Assembly (NCBI RefSeq): GCF_947493595.1
Contig: NZ_CANLRL010000002.1
Location: forward strand, 310,001 to 374,000
Direction of reading: 5' to 3'
Length of the DNA: 64,000 nt
Source: an uncultured Shimia sp.
GTDB taxonomy: Bacteria; Pseudomonadota; Alphaproteobacteria; Rhodobacterales; Rhodobacteraceae
A model generated the notes under the pieces. The model had not been told where the DNA came from and did not search any database. It was given only the letters and a program-made list of their open reading frames with translations. Position 1 is the stretch's first letter. Each line of letters starts with the position of its first letter. Positions 27,795 through 38,667 of this stretch are shown here, in pieces. Both the position numbers and the translations under genes were made by a program.

Positions 27795-28763
27795 ATGCAA
27801 AGAATTTACCTTGCAGGTCATCGCGGTATGGTTGGAGGTGCTATTTTGCGCCGCCTTCAGGACAGGCAAAAGGCCGGTGAAGCGCTGGAAGTGCTCACCA
27901 AAACCCATGCAGAGCTGGATTTAACCAACCAGATCGCCGTGCGGGAATTTATGCAGTCTGAAAAGCCGGACGTGGTGATTTTGGCAGCCGCCAAAGTGGG
28001 CGGCATCCATGCCAATAATACCTATCCTGCGGACTTCATTTACGAGAACCTGATGATTGAATGTAACGTCATTCATCAGGCCTTCGAGGCTGGCGTGCAG
28101 CGCTTGCTGCAGCTGGGATCGTCCTGCATTTACCCCAAAGCTGTGCCGCAGCCGATGAAAGAAGACGCGTTGTTGACCGGTACGTTGGAGCCCACAAATG
28201 AGCCTTATGCGGTCGCAAAAATCGCAGGCATCAAGCTTTGTGAAAGCTACAACCGCCAACACGGTACCGACTATCGCTCGGTGATGCCGACAAACCTCTA
28301 TGGCCCCGGTGACAACTTCCATCCGGAAAACAGCCATGTGTTGCCGGCCTTGATTCGTCGTTTCCACGAAGCGGCCCGTGACGGAGTTGACGAGGTCGTA
28401 ATCTGGGGCTCGGGCAAACCGATGCGTGAGTTCTTGCATGTGGACGACATGGCAGAGGCCAGCTTGTTTGTACTGGACCTTGCAAAGGAAACCTACGAGG
28501 CCAACACAGACCCTATGTTGAGCCACATTAACGTGGGCACGGGCACCGATGTCTCCATTATGGAGTTGGCGCAGATGGTTGCGAAAGTCACCGGGTTTAC
28601 CGGAAAAATCAGCAACGACCCCTCTAAACCCGATGGCACCATGAAAAAATTGATGGATGTCGGCCGCTTGGCAGACATGGGCTGGAAAGCAAAAGTGGAT
28701 TTAAAAAACGGGCTTGCTGAGACATATGATTGGTTTTGTGCACAATCTGATTACCGAGCTTGA
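27795..28763 (+). CDS. fcl: GDP-L-fucose synthase
   Basis: Bifunctional 3,5-epimerase/4-reductase making GDP-L-fucose from the Gmd product. The 322-residue SDR protein has NADP motif AGHRGMVG (residues 7-14), the catalytic SSC (109-111) followed by IYPK, and Tyr138/Lys142 (EPYAVAK). The [19 protein letters not shown] block is characteristic of the family. Co-oriented with gmd, and together they supply the donor for the GT10-like and O-fucosyltransferase-like enzymes here. Confidence 0.97.
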   Translation: MQRIYLAGHRGMVGGAILRRLQDRQKAGEALEVLTKTHAELDLTNQIAVREFMQSEKPDVVILAAAKVGGIHANNTYPADFIYENLMIECNVIHQAFEAGVQRLLQLGSSCIYPKAVPQPMKEDALLTGTLEPTNEPYAVAKIAGIKLCESYNRQHGTDYRSVMPTNLYGPGDNFHPENSHVLPALIRRFHEAARDGVDEVVIWGSGKPMREFLHVDDMAEASLFVLDLAKETYEANTDPMLSHINVGTGTDVSIMELAQMVAKVTGFTGKISNDPSKPDGTMKKLMDVGRLADMGWKAKVDLKNGLAETYDWFCAQSDYRA

Positions 28764-28792
28764 GGGCAAAATTTTTTAACCAAGAGGCCATT

Positions 28793-29464
28793 ATGTCTAA
28801 AATAGATCACTACGGGTATTTTGAATTATTAAAGTCAACTGACGACCCGGTCCTGCCGTTTCTGGAAAAGGTCACCGGTGATGGATATGTCCACTTTAAT
28901 CCTGCGCATCAAGTCGCCTTTCTGGAGCGGCTAGACAGCAAGCATTGGACCCTAATTGCTGGGCGGTTTAACGCTGCTGACCAAGGGGTGCGAGAGGTTC
29001 TGAATGGCTGTAAGCTCTTTACGATTGTCCAAAACCCGATCGAACGCTTTTACGCATCTTATCAGGAAGCGCGCACGGTCAGAACGCATCCACTGTACGA
29101 AAAGTACAGTAATATGTCGGCTGTGGAGGCAGCGCAGTATTGCATTGATGAGGGGTTGGACTATGGCCGCAATTCTCAGTGTAGTGCATTGACGGCCGGT
29201 GCACAGTCCACAGCCGCTGCCGCTTTGGAATCTTGGGCTGATGCCTTTTCTTTCGTTGCCTGTGCGGATAAGCCAATTCAGCTTCTCAATTTTTTGAAGC
29301 AAGAAGGCGTGTTGCCTGCAAAAAGTCGTGCGAAGCTCAAGATTAAGGCACCCTATATTCGCAAAGGGGATCGTGATGCTTTGCGAACCGCCCTAGAGCC
29401 GGCTGTTGCTGAGGATTTGCAACTCTATGAAGCTGTGCGGACTACTGGCGGATTTGCGAACTAG
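28793..29464 (+). CDS. Sulfotransferase-like protein with degenerate P-loop
   Basis: A 223-residue protein; ATG 28793 is favoured (AAGAGG upstream) over a TTG at 28760. It is a paralogue of the N-terminal part of the gene at 29571: both share VHFNPAHQ, a GRF phrase, and the 3'-phosphate-like motif VQNPIERFYASYQEA, followed by similar C-terminal helices (QLLNFLKQEGVLPAK). The expected first motif, PKTAGTS in active family members, appears only as LLKSTDDPVLPFL, lacking the glycine. PAPS binding is therefore doubtful. It may be a pseudo-enzyme or use another donor. Confidence 0.65.
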   Translation: MSKIDHYGYFELLKSTDDPVLPFLEKVTGDGYVHFNPAHQVAFLERLDSKHWTLIAGRFNAADQGVREVLNGCKLFTIVQNPIERFYASYQEARTVRTHPLYEKYSNMSAVEAAQYCIDEGLDYGRNSQCSALTAGAQSTAAAALESWADAFSFVACADKPIQLLNFLKQEGVLPAKSRAKLKIKAPYIRKGDRDALRTALEPAVAEDLQLYEAVRTTGGFAN

Positions 29465-29570
29465 TGGCGCAAATATGGGCCTGCCAATCTGGTGCTATTG
29501 CTGGAAGACAGTGTTGAAACATTCAGAAAAATTTATGCGTAAGATTGAGCTGGTCAGGGGCGGATGAGAG

Positions 29571-31286
29571 ATGTCTCATGAGTCAAAATTTTCGTCAGAC
29601 TGGCCTGAGCCACGTTTTACGTATCTGGAGTTTGCAAAGACACGGTCTTCATTTTTGTCACCGGAGCTAATTGATTTTCTCGGTCCCAAATGCGTGCACT
29701 TTAATCCGGCACATCAGGGAAAATTTGTGGATACGGTCACGGTCAAAAACTGGTCCGTGCTGTGGGGACGTTTCTCGGCGGCACATACGCCTGTCAGAGA
29801 CCTTTTAACAAAGTGTAATCGGTTCACAGTTGTGCAAAATCCTGTAGATCGGTTTGTAAGTAGTTATTTAGAGGTATGTGCTTCTCCAAAACACCCATTA
29901 TATCAGGTGTTCTCTGAGCGTTCTTTGATTGAAGCTTGCCACTGGGCAGTCCAAAATCAGATTGACGTAGGGCGTAGTTCACAAACATCTGGTATTGTGT
30001 CCAGTTGCAAGGGTGTACCCGAGCAGCAGGATACCATATTTGAGTTCTGTAAGAAGAATTTGTCGTTTTGTGGTACGGTAGAACAATTGCCACAGCTTTT
30101 ATCCTTCCTCAAAACCGCTGAGCTTGTTGCCCCAAATCTTCCTGAAATCAAGCCAGCTGATGTACCGTTCATTGAAGCATCGGAACGCGATGATCTGGCA
30201 AAAATCCTCCGACCAGCAGCAAAAAATGACTTTGGTCTATTTCAGGATTTGAAAAAAAATGGTCCAATTATTAATGCGATAGAAGCGCCAGACGCGCCCT
30301 ATATGCAAGCCTTGAAAGATACGCGATCTAGGTGTTTGGTGTACGGTTTTAGTGTCACAGCTGACACGCCGGGATATGTGGAAGAGTGGCAAAAAACATT
30401 TGCAAAGAATTTTCCCGATCTGAGGTTGGATAAAGCTGGTATAGGCGGATTGCAACCGCACCACGCGCGCCATTTGGTACGGGATCTTTTGGACCGTTGG
30501 CAGCCCGATCATTTGATCGTCGAAATTTCCACCGCGATATCACGCTTGCAACCAGACACAAAAGAAAGACGTGCAGATCACGCTGCGACCATCGAGAGCT
30601 TGCTTGGCGTGTGTCAGGAGCGCGGTATCAGCATTGGGTTTTTGGACCTTCCCCAGACAGGAGTTGTTCCTCAGAATGACTGGATGTTCCGCGTTCACAA
30701 AGAGATTTGTGATAGATACAAAGTCCCAAGAGTTATTGTCGACTTGCAGAAGGAGAACCTGAAAGACAATGTTCATCCCACGGCAAGTGGAAAGGCAGTA
30801 TATGCGCAGGCTCTAAATCATTTGTTGTCAGAGGTTCTGGTGCATACACCAAAAGCGCTTCCTGCTGGAAAGAAATTGCCGATTTTTGACTGCTACGCCG
30901 TCGCGGATGTCGTGTCGGATTGTGGAGTCCGCCAGATGTTTTCCAGAAACGGGTTCTCAACTGAAATGGTGCGAATCCGAGAAGGGGAAACAGTAACTTT
31001 CCAACTATCTCAAGCTCAAGAAGTCTGTGGATTAATCGTTTCAATGGGACCTACAACAAGCGTCTTGAATGTATGCTTGGACAAGCAAGAAGAAGTCGTC
31101 GATTGTTTTGATATCCACTGTTATTATTTTCGCGTCGCCGGTCGTTCAGTGAAACCGGAAGTGACTGACAGTATTTCAATTTCTCAGCCTTCGCAGCTGC
31201 CTAAGGTTGCCCCCGACAAAGGAACGGTAAATAATGGCGCCCGGATTGGAGGCATCACACATTTTCTGTTCAAGGCAACGCCGTGA
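29571..31286 (+). CDS. Degenerate sulfotransferase-like domain fused to SGNH hydrolase
   Basis: A 571-residue protein. Residues about 1-225 match the preceding gene (CVHFNPAHQGKF, VQNPVDRFVSSYLEV) and again have a degraded P-loop (FAKTRSSFL). Residues about 240-430 look like an SGNH/GDSL hydrolase: block I GFSVTADTPG (nucleophile Ser), a Gly-x block IGGLQPHH, and block V DNVHPTASGK with the Asp-x-x-His dyad. SGNH enzymes often add or remove acetyl groups on glycans. Residues about 435-571 form a Cys-containing beta-rich tail. GGGGCGG precedes the ATG. No signal peptide, so cytoplasmic action on a nascent glycan is suggested. Confidence 0.7.
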   Translation: MSHESKFSSDWPEPRFTYLEFAKTRSSFLSPELIDFLGPKCVHFNPAHQGKFVDTVTVKNWSVLWGRFSAAHTPVRDLLTKCNRFTVVQNPVDRFVSSYLEVCASPKHPLYQVFSERSLIEACHWAVQNQIDVGRSSQTSGIVSSCKGVPEQQDTIFEFCKKNLSFCGTVEQLPQLLSFLKTAELVAPNLPEIKPADVPFIEASERDDLAKILRPAAKNDFGLFQDLKKNGPIINAIEAPDAPYMQALKDTRSRCLVYGFSVTADTPGYVEEWQKTFAKNFPDLRLDKAGIGGLQPHHARHLVRDLLDRWQPDHLIVEISTAISRLQPDTKERRADHAATIESLLGVCQERGISIGFLDLPQTGVVPQNDWMFRVHKEICDRYKVPRVIVDLQKENLKDNVHPTASGKAVYAQALNHLLSEVLVHTPKALPAGKKLPIFDCYAVADVVSDCGVRQMFSRNGFSTEMVRIREGETVTFQLSQAQEVCGLIVSMGPTTSVLNVCLDKQEEVVDCFDIHCYYFRVAGRSVKPEVTDSISISQPSQLPKVAPDKGTVNNGARIGGITHFLFKATP

Positions 31287-31320
31287 ATTAAGGCCATAAG
31301 TTTTTATAGAAAGATACACC

Positions 31321-32751
31321 ATGACCTCGCTTATTCATCCCATTCTTCTCTGCGGCGGTTCAGGCACACGTCTGTGGCCGCTGTCGCGCAAATCTTACCC
31401 GAAACAGTTTGCTAAGCTTATGGGCGAAGAGAGTCTGTTTCAGGCCTCCGCCAAGCGGCTCTCAGGAGACGGGTTTGCCGCGCCAACGGTTCTCACCGGG
31501 GAGCCGTTTCGCTTTATCGTCACCGAACAGCTGGCGCAGGTGGAACAAGCACCAGCTGGGATTCTGATCGAGCCGGAAGGCCGCAACACGGCGCCGGCTG
31601 TGCTTGCGGCCGCGCTCTGGCTGGAAAAAGAGGATCCTGAGGCGTTGATGCTGGTGGCGCCTTCGGACCACGTCATCCCTGATGCTGAGTCCTTCCGATC
31701 CACGGTTCAAGCGGCAGCCCCCCGTGCGCTTGCCGGGGATCTTGTGACGTTTGGCATCACGCCAACACGTGCAGAGACTGGCTATGGGTACCTGGAACTG
31801 GCGACAGGCTCAGATGCCACTGCCAGCACGCCACAAAGCCTGGCGCGGTTTATCGAAAAGCCGGACCAGGGCCGCGCCGAAGACATGCTGGCTGCGGGTA
31901 ACTTCCTGTGGAACGCCGGCATCTTCTTGTTCACGGCCAAAGCCATATTGGCAGCTTATCGGGACCATGCGCCTGAGCTGATCGAGACTGTGTCCGCGGC
32001 GATTGAAGGGGCGGATGCTGATCTTGGTTTCACCCGTTTGGATGTGGATGCGTGGGCACTGGTTGAAGACATCTCCATTGACTATGCGATCATGGAAAAA
32101 GCTGACAACCTGGCAGTGATGCCATTTAGCGCAGGCTGGTCGGACCTTGGCGGCTGGGATGCAGTTTGGATGGAAAGTGGACCGGACGACACAGGCAACG
32201 TGTGTTCCGATGAGGCAACTGCCATTGATTGTAAAGACACGTTGTTGCGGTCTGAAACCCGTGGTCAACAGGTGGTTGGCATTGGTCTTGAGGACATGTT
32301 GGTTGTGGCAATGTCAGATGCGGTGTTGGTGGCACCCAAATCTCAAGCACAGCGAGTCAAAGAAGCCGTCAACGCGTTGAAAGACAAAGGTGCAAGCCAA
32401 GCTGTTCAGTTGCCGCGGGATTACCGCCCATGGGGCTGGTACGAAAGTCTTATCATTGGCGGCCGCTTTCAAGTTAAACGCATTGTGGTGAATCCTGGGG
32501 CTTCGCTCAGCTTGCAAAGCCACCATCATCGGTCGGAACATTGGATTGTTGTTGAAGGCACGGCGCGCGTCACAGTCGACGAGGATGTGAAACTCATCAC
32601 TGAAAACCAATCTGTTTATATTCCTCTTGGTGCAGTTCACCGGATGGAGAACCCTGGAAAGGTGCCAATGGTGCTGATTGAGGTTCAAACCGGGAGCTAC
32701 CTCGGTGAGGATGACATCGTGCGTTATGAAGACATCTACGCGCGTAGCTGA
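31321..32751 (+). CDS. manC: Mannose-1-phosphate guanylyltransferase / mannose-6-phosphate isomerase
   Basis: Makes GDP-mannose from mannose-1-phosphate and usually also isomerises fructose-6-phosphate. The 476-residue bifunctional enzyme has the N-terminal nucleotidyltransferase loop LCGGSGTRLWPLSRKSYPKQ, the FIEKPD phrase (about 178-183) and WNAGIFLF. The C-terminal cupin carries RPWGWYESL and the metal-site run SHHHRSEHWIVVEG. Length and domain order match the CpsB/XanB/AlgA type. It feeds gmd/fcl upstream and possibly mannose incorporation. Confidence 0.95.
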   Translation: MTSLIHPILLCGGSGTRLWPLSRKSYPKQFAKLMGEESLFQASAKRLSGDGFAAPTVLTGEPFRFIVTEQLAQVEQAPAGILIEPEGRNTAPAVLAAALWLEKEDPEALMLVAPSDHVIPDAESFRSTVQAAAPRALAGDLVTFGITPTRAETGYGYLELATGSDATASTPQSLARFIEKPDQGRAEDMLAAGNFLWNAGIFLFTAKAILAAYRDHAPELIETVSAAIEGADADLGFTRLDVDAWALVEDISIDYAIMEKADNLAVMPFSAGWSDLGGWDAVWMESGPDDTGNVCSDEATAIDCKDTLLRSETRGQQVVGIGLEDMLVVAMSDAVLVAPKSQAQRVKEAVNALKDKGASQAVQLPRDYRPWGWYESLIIGGRFQVKRIVVNPGASLSLQSHHHRSEHWIVVEGTARVTVDEDVKLITENQSVYIPLGAVHRMENPGKVPMVLIEVQTGSYLGEDDIVRYEDIYARS

Positions 32752-32823
32752 TTTCACACCCAAATTATGAGCAGTGCCAAAAGTGGCATCCACGTTCGAA
32801 CAGACGCTAAGAAAGTTGTTTTG

Positions 32824-33999
32824 ATGTCTGAAGTAAAGATTGCCGTTGCTGGAATTGGCTATGTTGGTTTGTCCAACGCAGTGCTGCTGGCACAGAACAA
32901 TCCCGTTGTTGCGTTTGATATTGATCCGACGCGTGTGTCGATGCTCAACAATCTAAAGTGTCCAATTGTTGATCCGGACCTGGAAGAATATTTGGCAACC
33001 AAGCCTCTGCAGTTGTCCGCGACAACGTCAGCGGAGGAAGCGTTTGCAGATGCGGATTTTGTAATTGTTGCGACGCCAACAAATTATGATCCGGTGACAA
33101 ATTTCTTTGATACCTCCTCTGTAGAGGCGGTCATCGAAACCGTTCTGGGTCACAACGACACGGCAGTGATTATCATCAAGTCAACGATCCCGGTTGGCTA
33201 TACGGTGGGGCTTCGGGAAAAGCTGGGCACCGATCGAATTTTGTTTAGTCCTGAGTTCTTGCGAGAAGGCAAAGCTCTGCACGACAACCTGTATCCCTCC
33301 CGAATTATTGTCGGTGAGAATTCAGCGCGCGCAGGAGAGTTTGCAGCACTTTTGAAGGCCGCGTCGCTCACACCTGATGTGCCTGTTCTTTTCACGGATT
33401 CATCCGAAGCAGAAGCCATCAAACTGTTTGCGAATACCTATCTTGCGATGCGGGTAGCCTATTTCAATGAACTGGACAGCTATGCCTTAAGTCACGGCTT
33501 GGACTCTCGCCAAATTATCGAAGGTGTGGGCCTCGATCCACGCATTGGTACCCACTACAACAACCCGTCGTTTGGCTATGGGGGGTATTGCTTGCCAAAA
33601 GACTCCAAGCAGCTTCTGGCGAACTACTCGGAAGTTCCGCAAAATTTGATCCGGGCCATCGTCGACGCCAACCAAACACGTAAAGACTTTATTGGCGACA
33701 GTATTCTGAAGATGAATCCAAGCTGTGTCGGGATCCACCGGCTAGTGATGAAATCCGGATCAGACAACTTCCGTCAAAGCGCTGTCCAGGGCATCATGAA
33801 GCGCATCAAGGCAAAGGGCGTTGAGGTATTGGTCTATGAGCCAACTTTGGACGAAAAAGAATTCTTTGGATCGGAGGTTGTGTCTGATCTGGAAGAATTT
33901 AAGTCGCGGACAGATGTGATTATCGCAAATCGTCGAAGCGAAGAATTGGCCAGCGTGCCAGAGAAGGTCTTTACTCGAGATCTGTTTGAGTCCGACTAG
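32824..33999 (+). CDS. ugd: UDP-glucose 6-dehydrogenase
   Basis: Two-step NAD-dependent oxidation of UDP-glucose to UDP-glucuronate. With the ATG at 32824 the protein is 391 residues: NAD motif [11 protein letters not shown] (8-18), KSTIPVGYT (119-127), the [11 protein letters not shown] block (141-151), Lys200 in [13 protein letters not shown], and catalytic Cys256 in [12 protein letters not shown]. An in-frame upstream ATG (32767) would add 19 polar residues and is unlikely. It implies uronic acid in the polymer or as a precursor; a GDP-mannose dehydrogenase reading is less likely given the overall motif pattern. Confidence 0.9.
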   Translation: MSEVKIAVAGIGYVGLSNAVLLAQNNPVVAFDIDPTRVSMLNNLKCPIVDPDLEEYLATKPLQLSATTSAEEAFADADFVIVATPTNYDPVTNFFDTSSVEAVIETVLGHNDTAVIIIKSTIPVGYTVGLREKLGTDRILFSPEFLREGKALHDNLYPSRIIVGENSARAGEFAALLKAASLTPDVPVLFTDSSEAEAIKLFANTYLAMRVAYFNELDSYALSHGLDSRQIIEGVGLDPRIGTHYNNPSFGYGGYCLPKDSKQLLANYSEVPQNLIRAIVDANQTRKDFIGDSILKMNPSCVGIHRLVMKSGSDNFRQSAVQGIMKRIKAKGVEVLVYEPTLDEKEFFGSEVVSDLEEFKSRTDVIIANRRSEELASVPEKVFTRDLFESD

Positions 34000-34033
34000 A
34001 GGCAGTTGATACGCAAAGGAAGGCGGCGGCGGA

Positions 34034-34924
34034 TCAGAAATCTACGCCGCTTTGTTCGACCGGGCATTTTCCGTCAATGAGGCGGGCTACGATGTCCGAA
34101 AACGAACTCCCGGTGCTACCAAGAAATCTTTTGGTTTTGGTCAACAGCAGGGCATCCGCCAAGGCATACTGAAGTTGACGATCGGAACGGTCAAACAGAT
34201 CTCGAGGCAAATAGCGTGTGCGTTTTCCATAGCGATTTTCAAAGAGCTTATAAGTTTCTTCCAAATCCGCCGCGAGAAAGATTGTGTCGGCATTGTTTTC
34301 TTCAATCAACGCGTCGATCCGCTTGAAGAAACGACTTGAGTGGCTGTCTGCGCGCCACTTTATCAGTTCCTCGTGTCGCCCTTCCGGCCAATTTTCCGGA
34401 GATTCGTGTGGCAGATGGTCAAATTGAGGGCCTGTAGCCATACGAATATGTACCGACACATCGCTCGGATGATCCACCTGACCTATTAGTTCAAGTATAG
34501 AACGGGATGGAACCAGACCTTTCAAGAAGCGTTGCTCATCGTCAAAACGGCGCAGAGGGCTGTTTAGGGTGTAGGCCGATCGAACATAGATGTCGCCGCT
34601 CTCAAATTCGGGTTGAATGAAGATGGGGGCCTGAAACCGGGCGCCTTCTTCTACTTCCATATAATTGAAAAACCGGTGTGCGTGGCCACGATATAAGTCC
34701 GCAAAACCGTCCGAAATGACAATGCCGGGATATTCAAAAAGATCAGACATGTGGCAGCCACAGTGATGATCCGGGCGCCAGACAATCACCAACTCATAGT
34801 CTGCTTGTTTCGCAATGGAGTAAGCAGAAGCAATGGCTCGAAGACGATTGGCAAGACCGTGCTGTGCATCAATAAATAGTCGCGGCTTGACGGAGCTTGT
34901 CAGTGAAATGGTCTCTAAGTTCAT
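34034..34924 (-). CDS. O-fucosyltransferase / NodZ-like glycosyltransferase
   Basis: A 296-residue soluble protein. The N-terminal phrase AQHGLANRLRAIASAYSIAK followed by LVIVWRPDHHCGCHMSDLF matches the GT23/GT65/GT68-like superfamily. The central VSVHIRMATGPQ carries the basic HxR donor-phosphate motif. The C-terminal RFLGSTGSSFSDIVARL matches the Ser/Thr/Asp substrate loop. Those families use GDP-L-fucose, which the neighbouring gmd/fcl pair produces. The start ATG overlaps the stop of the upstream coiled-coil gene (ATGA). Acceptor unknown. Confidence 0.75.
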   Translation of the reverse strand: MNLETISLTSSVKPRLFIDAQHGLANRLRAIASAYSIAKQADYELVIVWRPDHHCGCHMSDLFEYPGIVISDGFADLYRGHAHRFFNYMEVEEGARFQAPIFIQPEFESGDIYVRSAYTLNSPLRRFDDEQRFLKGLVPSRSILELIGQVDHPSDVSVHIRMATGPQFDHLPHESPENWPEGRHEELIKWRADSHSSRFFKRIDALIEENNADTIFLAADLEETYKLFENRYGKRTRYLPRDLFDRSDRQLQYALADALLLTKTKRFLGSTGSSFSDIVARLIDGKCPVEQSGVDF

Positions 34925-36507
34925 TTGGGTTTCAGGCTATGTCGCGCTGTCCGCATTGCGCTGACGGCCTTCCAGGATTTCGAATTGTAGATCTGGCTAA
35001 GCTCATTCTGCGCTTCTTCAACAGACTGCTCCAGTTCCTGGATTCTAGCGTCTTTTGGTCCGAGGACTTGGTCTGCTCCATTTACCGTGTTTGCGTGATC
35101 TGGCAATCCATCTGCCCCCAGGCCAAGCTCGCGTCCCAACGATAGGATTTCAGCACCAAGCACTGCCTCCCGCAGCGACAGCTTTCTTTTTTCGATCTGA
35201 AGGCGGCTTTGCAGCGCTTCTTCTCGTTGGCTGGCAAGTCGGGATTCAATCGCATCCAGCTCGACCTGGTTGCGCATTTCTTGAACACTGCCCCGCAAAT
35301 GCTCACATGTTTTTTCTGACCGAGAATACTGGGCGGACAGGTCTTCAAAATCCGCACGGTCTTGCTGGCTTTTGTTGAGCAACTCTTTGTGCTGCAGATC
35401 CAGTGCTTCGAGTTCGCTTTCAAGCTTTTTGATGGTCGATCGATTGGCATCAATCAGCTTTTGCAGCTCTCCCACATGGGTGCGAAGTTGCCCGCAGATA
35501 CCTTCAAGCACCCCGTGTTGGTCCAAAGCTTGCTCGAGAGCTGCATGTTCCTGCTGCCATTGATTGGACATTTCGTCTATCTTGGCCTTGAGGCGAACTT
35601 GTTCCTTTTTGAGGCAGATTTCTTCGGTCTGATCTTCTTTGATTTGGTCTTGCAGTTCTTTCAAACTAAGAAGAATTTGCGCGCGGTCATGTTGTAATGC
35701 AATTTTAAGCGCTTCGGAGTCCTGAAGTGCGCTCTGCGTTGACTTGGCTTCTTCCCGCAACTCCACCAATTCTTTTTCTGCCTTGGCCCAGCGTGCCTCA
35801 GAGCGCCCAAGATCAGCTTGGTTCTCCGCAAGCTCCTCGCGCAGCTCCCGGATTCCAGTTGTGAGCCTTTCGTTTGAACTGCCCAACGCTTGATGCATCT
35901 CGCGGACTGCCGCCAATTCATCTTGCGCAGATTTAGATTTTTGGTGGTCGGAATCCAGCTCTGAACAGATCTCACCGATACCTTGGGCATCCGGACCGTG
36001 GTTCCATCCAGTGCCCAAAGTCATCGATGCCAACTGACCAGCAAGTTGAGAAATCGATGGCTCACTGCGCAGCAAATGATGGGCGAAGATTGTAAATAGA
36101 TCCTCTTTTAGGGCAGGTTTGTCGGATACCCGCCCATCAATTTCAACGCCCAATCGCTGGCCCACTTGGCTCAGAAGTAGGGACGGCTTATTCAAAATGG
36201 CTTCTTCATCAATAAGAAGCACCTGTTCCCACACGTGGCCGATGTTTTCGAGTAAGGCGCTTGCCTCTGTTTTCCATGTCTCAACAGCGTGCTGCGTCGC
36301 GGATCCGCCACGCATTACAGAGCTTAACTCAATGGATGGAGATGGAATTACAATTAGTGCAGGTAAGTCTGATTTAGATCCAACAGCGTCAGCAAGAGAA
36401 GCTGCCCTAAGAAATTTTAACTCTGATGTGCCGGTCTCCAAACTTTCGAAAAACACATCCAGAGTTTCGGCGTTTCCAAGCGTTGCCACTGAGATTGTCG
36501 AGGTCAT
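34921..36507 (-). CDS. Long coiled-coil protein of the glycan region
   Basis: A 528-residue protein. The N-terminal about 190 residues are globular (ISVATLGNAETLDVFFES, and WEQVLLIDEEAILNKPSLLL, which recalls the terminal part of sulfotransferase domains). Residues about 195-505 are heptad-rich coiled coil. The end, LSQIYNSKSWKAVSAMRTA, resembles the short helical tail often placed next to glycosyltransferase domains in bacterial mega-enzymes (the phrase SKSWK/R followed by a hydrophobic helix). Coupled by a 4-bp overlap to the fucosyltransferase-like gene, so a scaffold or chain-length role is possible. No catalytic motif seen. Confidence 0.55.
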   Translation of the reverse strand: MTSTISVATLGNAETLDVFFESLETGTSELKFLRAASLADAVGSKSDLPALIVIPSPSIELSSVMRGGSATQHAVETWKTEASALLENIGHVWEQVLLIDEEAILNKPSLLLSQVGQRLGVEIDGRVSDKPALKEDLFTIFAHHLLRSEPSISQLAGQLASMTLGTGWNHGPDAQGIGEICSELDSDHQKSKSAQDELAAVREMHQALGSSNERLTTGIRELREELAENQADLGRSEARWAKAEKELVELREEAKSTQSALQDSEALKIALQHDRAQILLSLKELQDQIKEDQTEEICLKKEQVRLKAKIDEMSNQWQQEHAALEQALDQHGVLEGICGQLRTHVGELQKLIDANRSTIKKLESELEALDLQHKELLNKSQQDRADFEDLSAQYSRSEKTCEHLRGSVQEMRNQVELDAIESRLASQREEALQSRLQIEKRKLSLREAVLGAEILSLGRELGLGADGLPDHANTVNGADQVLGPKDARIQELEQSVEEAQNELSQIYNSKSWKAVSAMRTARHSLKPK

Positions 36508-36664
36508 TAACTAGTCCGCTTTTCTTGCTTTTCGAAATTGGTCTTATGCCGTGCTAAAAAATATAATTGCCCACCGAACATGTAAGTACAACCTTCTTCA
36601 AGACGTCGAGGATACCGGGAAAAAACTATGTGTTTGCGGGCTGACTTTCCCGAAGAAAAATTCC

Positions 36665-37297
36665 CTAGGAAAAGCGCCCCAATGTTTCATCTGACAGGTG
36701 TAATCCGTGTGCAGCCGGTAGGACAAAAATTTGTACTTCTCGCAAATCCAAATCGAATTTTTTAAATGGTAGTTCAATAATCAAGGTATGAAAGCCGGTG
36801 GCCCCAACTGAGCCACTGTCTTGCGCAAGCTGATGCATTGCTACGCGAACACTCGGGACGTCGGACCCTAACAATCCTTCGTCAAATTGAGTGTCCACGA
36901 ACTCATCATCTCTTGTGGTCCGCACAAACATATTCAATTCGGAGCCTGCTCCGCCTGAAAGGTTTGCAACAATGCCCAAAATGGCGCCTGCCTCAAGTCT
37001 GGCGTTTCCCAGCTCGATATTCAGCGTTAGCCAACGTGGCTTGGTTTCAACCTCATACTCAAATTTAAGAAGGCTCTCAGGGGCCTGCAACAATGGCATC
37101 CGGACAATGCCTTCTTCAGTATCCCAACTGAAATATATGCCTGATACCAAATGCACGCCACTCTCGGCTATCGAGGGCAACTCGGTATTTCGGAGGTTAT
37201 TGAAACTCTGACTTGTTAGTCGTTCAATGAGATGTGCCACTTGGGTCCCAAAAACTTGATAAAACAATGTTGCCTTACCATATGCCGAACTTGGCAC
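36665..37297 (-). CDS. Hypothetical beta-rich protein
   Basis: A 210-residue reading frame with a GTG start and only a weak AAGAA upstream. Nothing I can assign. It is predominantly beta (VHLVSGIYFSWDTEEGIV, WLTLNIELGNARLEAGAILG) and could be a carbohydrate-binding sandwich. It lies alone between the coiled-coil gene (157-bp gap) and glf (122-bp gap), same strand. The start codon sits within a 6-bp inverted repeat (37293-37298/37307-37312). It may be a remnant of a longer protein. Confidence 0.5.
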   Translation of the reverse strand: MPSSAYGKATLFYQVFGTQVAHLIERLTSQSFNNLRNTELPSIAESGVHLVSGIYFSWDTEEGIVRMPLLQAPESLLKFEYEVETKPRWLTLNIELGNARLEAGAILGIVANLSGGAGSELNMFVRTTRDDEFVDTQFDEGLLGSDVPSVRVAMHQLAQDSGSVGATGFHTLIIELPFKKFDLDLREVQIFVLPAAHGLHLSDETLGRFS

Positions 37298-37419
37298 TTC
37301 TTGTCGAGTGCCGGAGTGACATGGGCAATGGAACGCGGTTGCCTCGCGATAACTGGGATATGCGTTCTGGTATGGACGGGAAATCAGGTCAGAGCGTCTG
37401 CGGTATAGCTTTGCCGAAC

Positions 37420-38625
<1,206 letters not shown>

Positions 38626-38667
38626 CTAGACGGATTGCCTGGCCTTCTGACTGTCCCACTCGACAAA

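Noticed and set aside
34020-34053. Terminator between ugd and the fucosyltransferase-like gene (9-bp stem with one wobble, 16-nt loop)
   Set aside because: There is only a TTTG after the stem and half of it lies in the coding end of the opposite gene; the signal is too weak to call.
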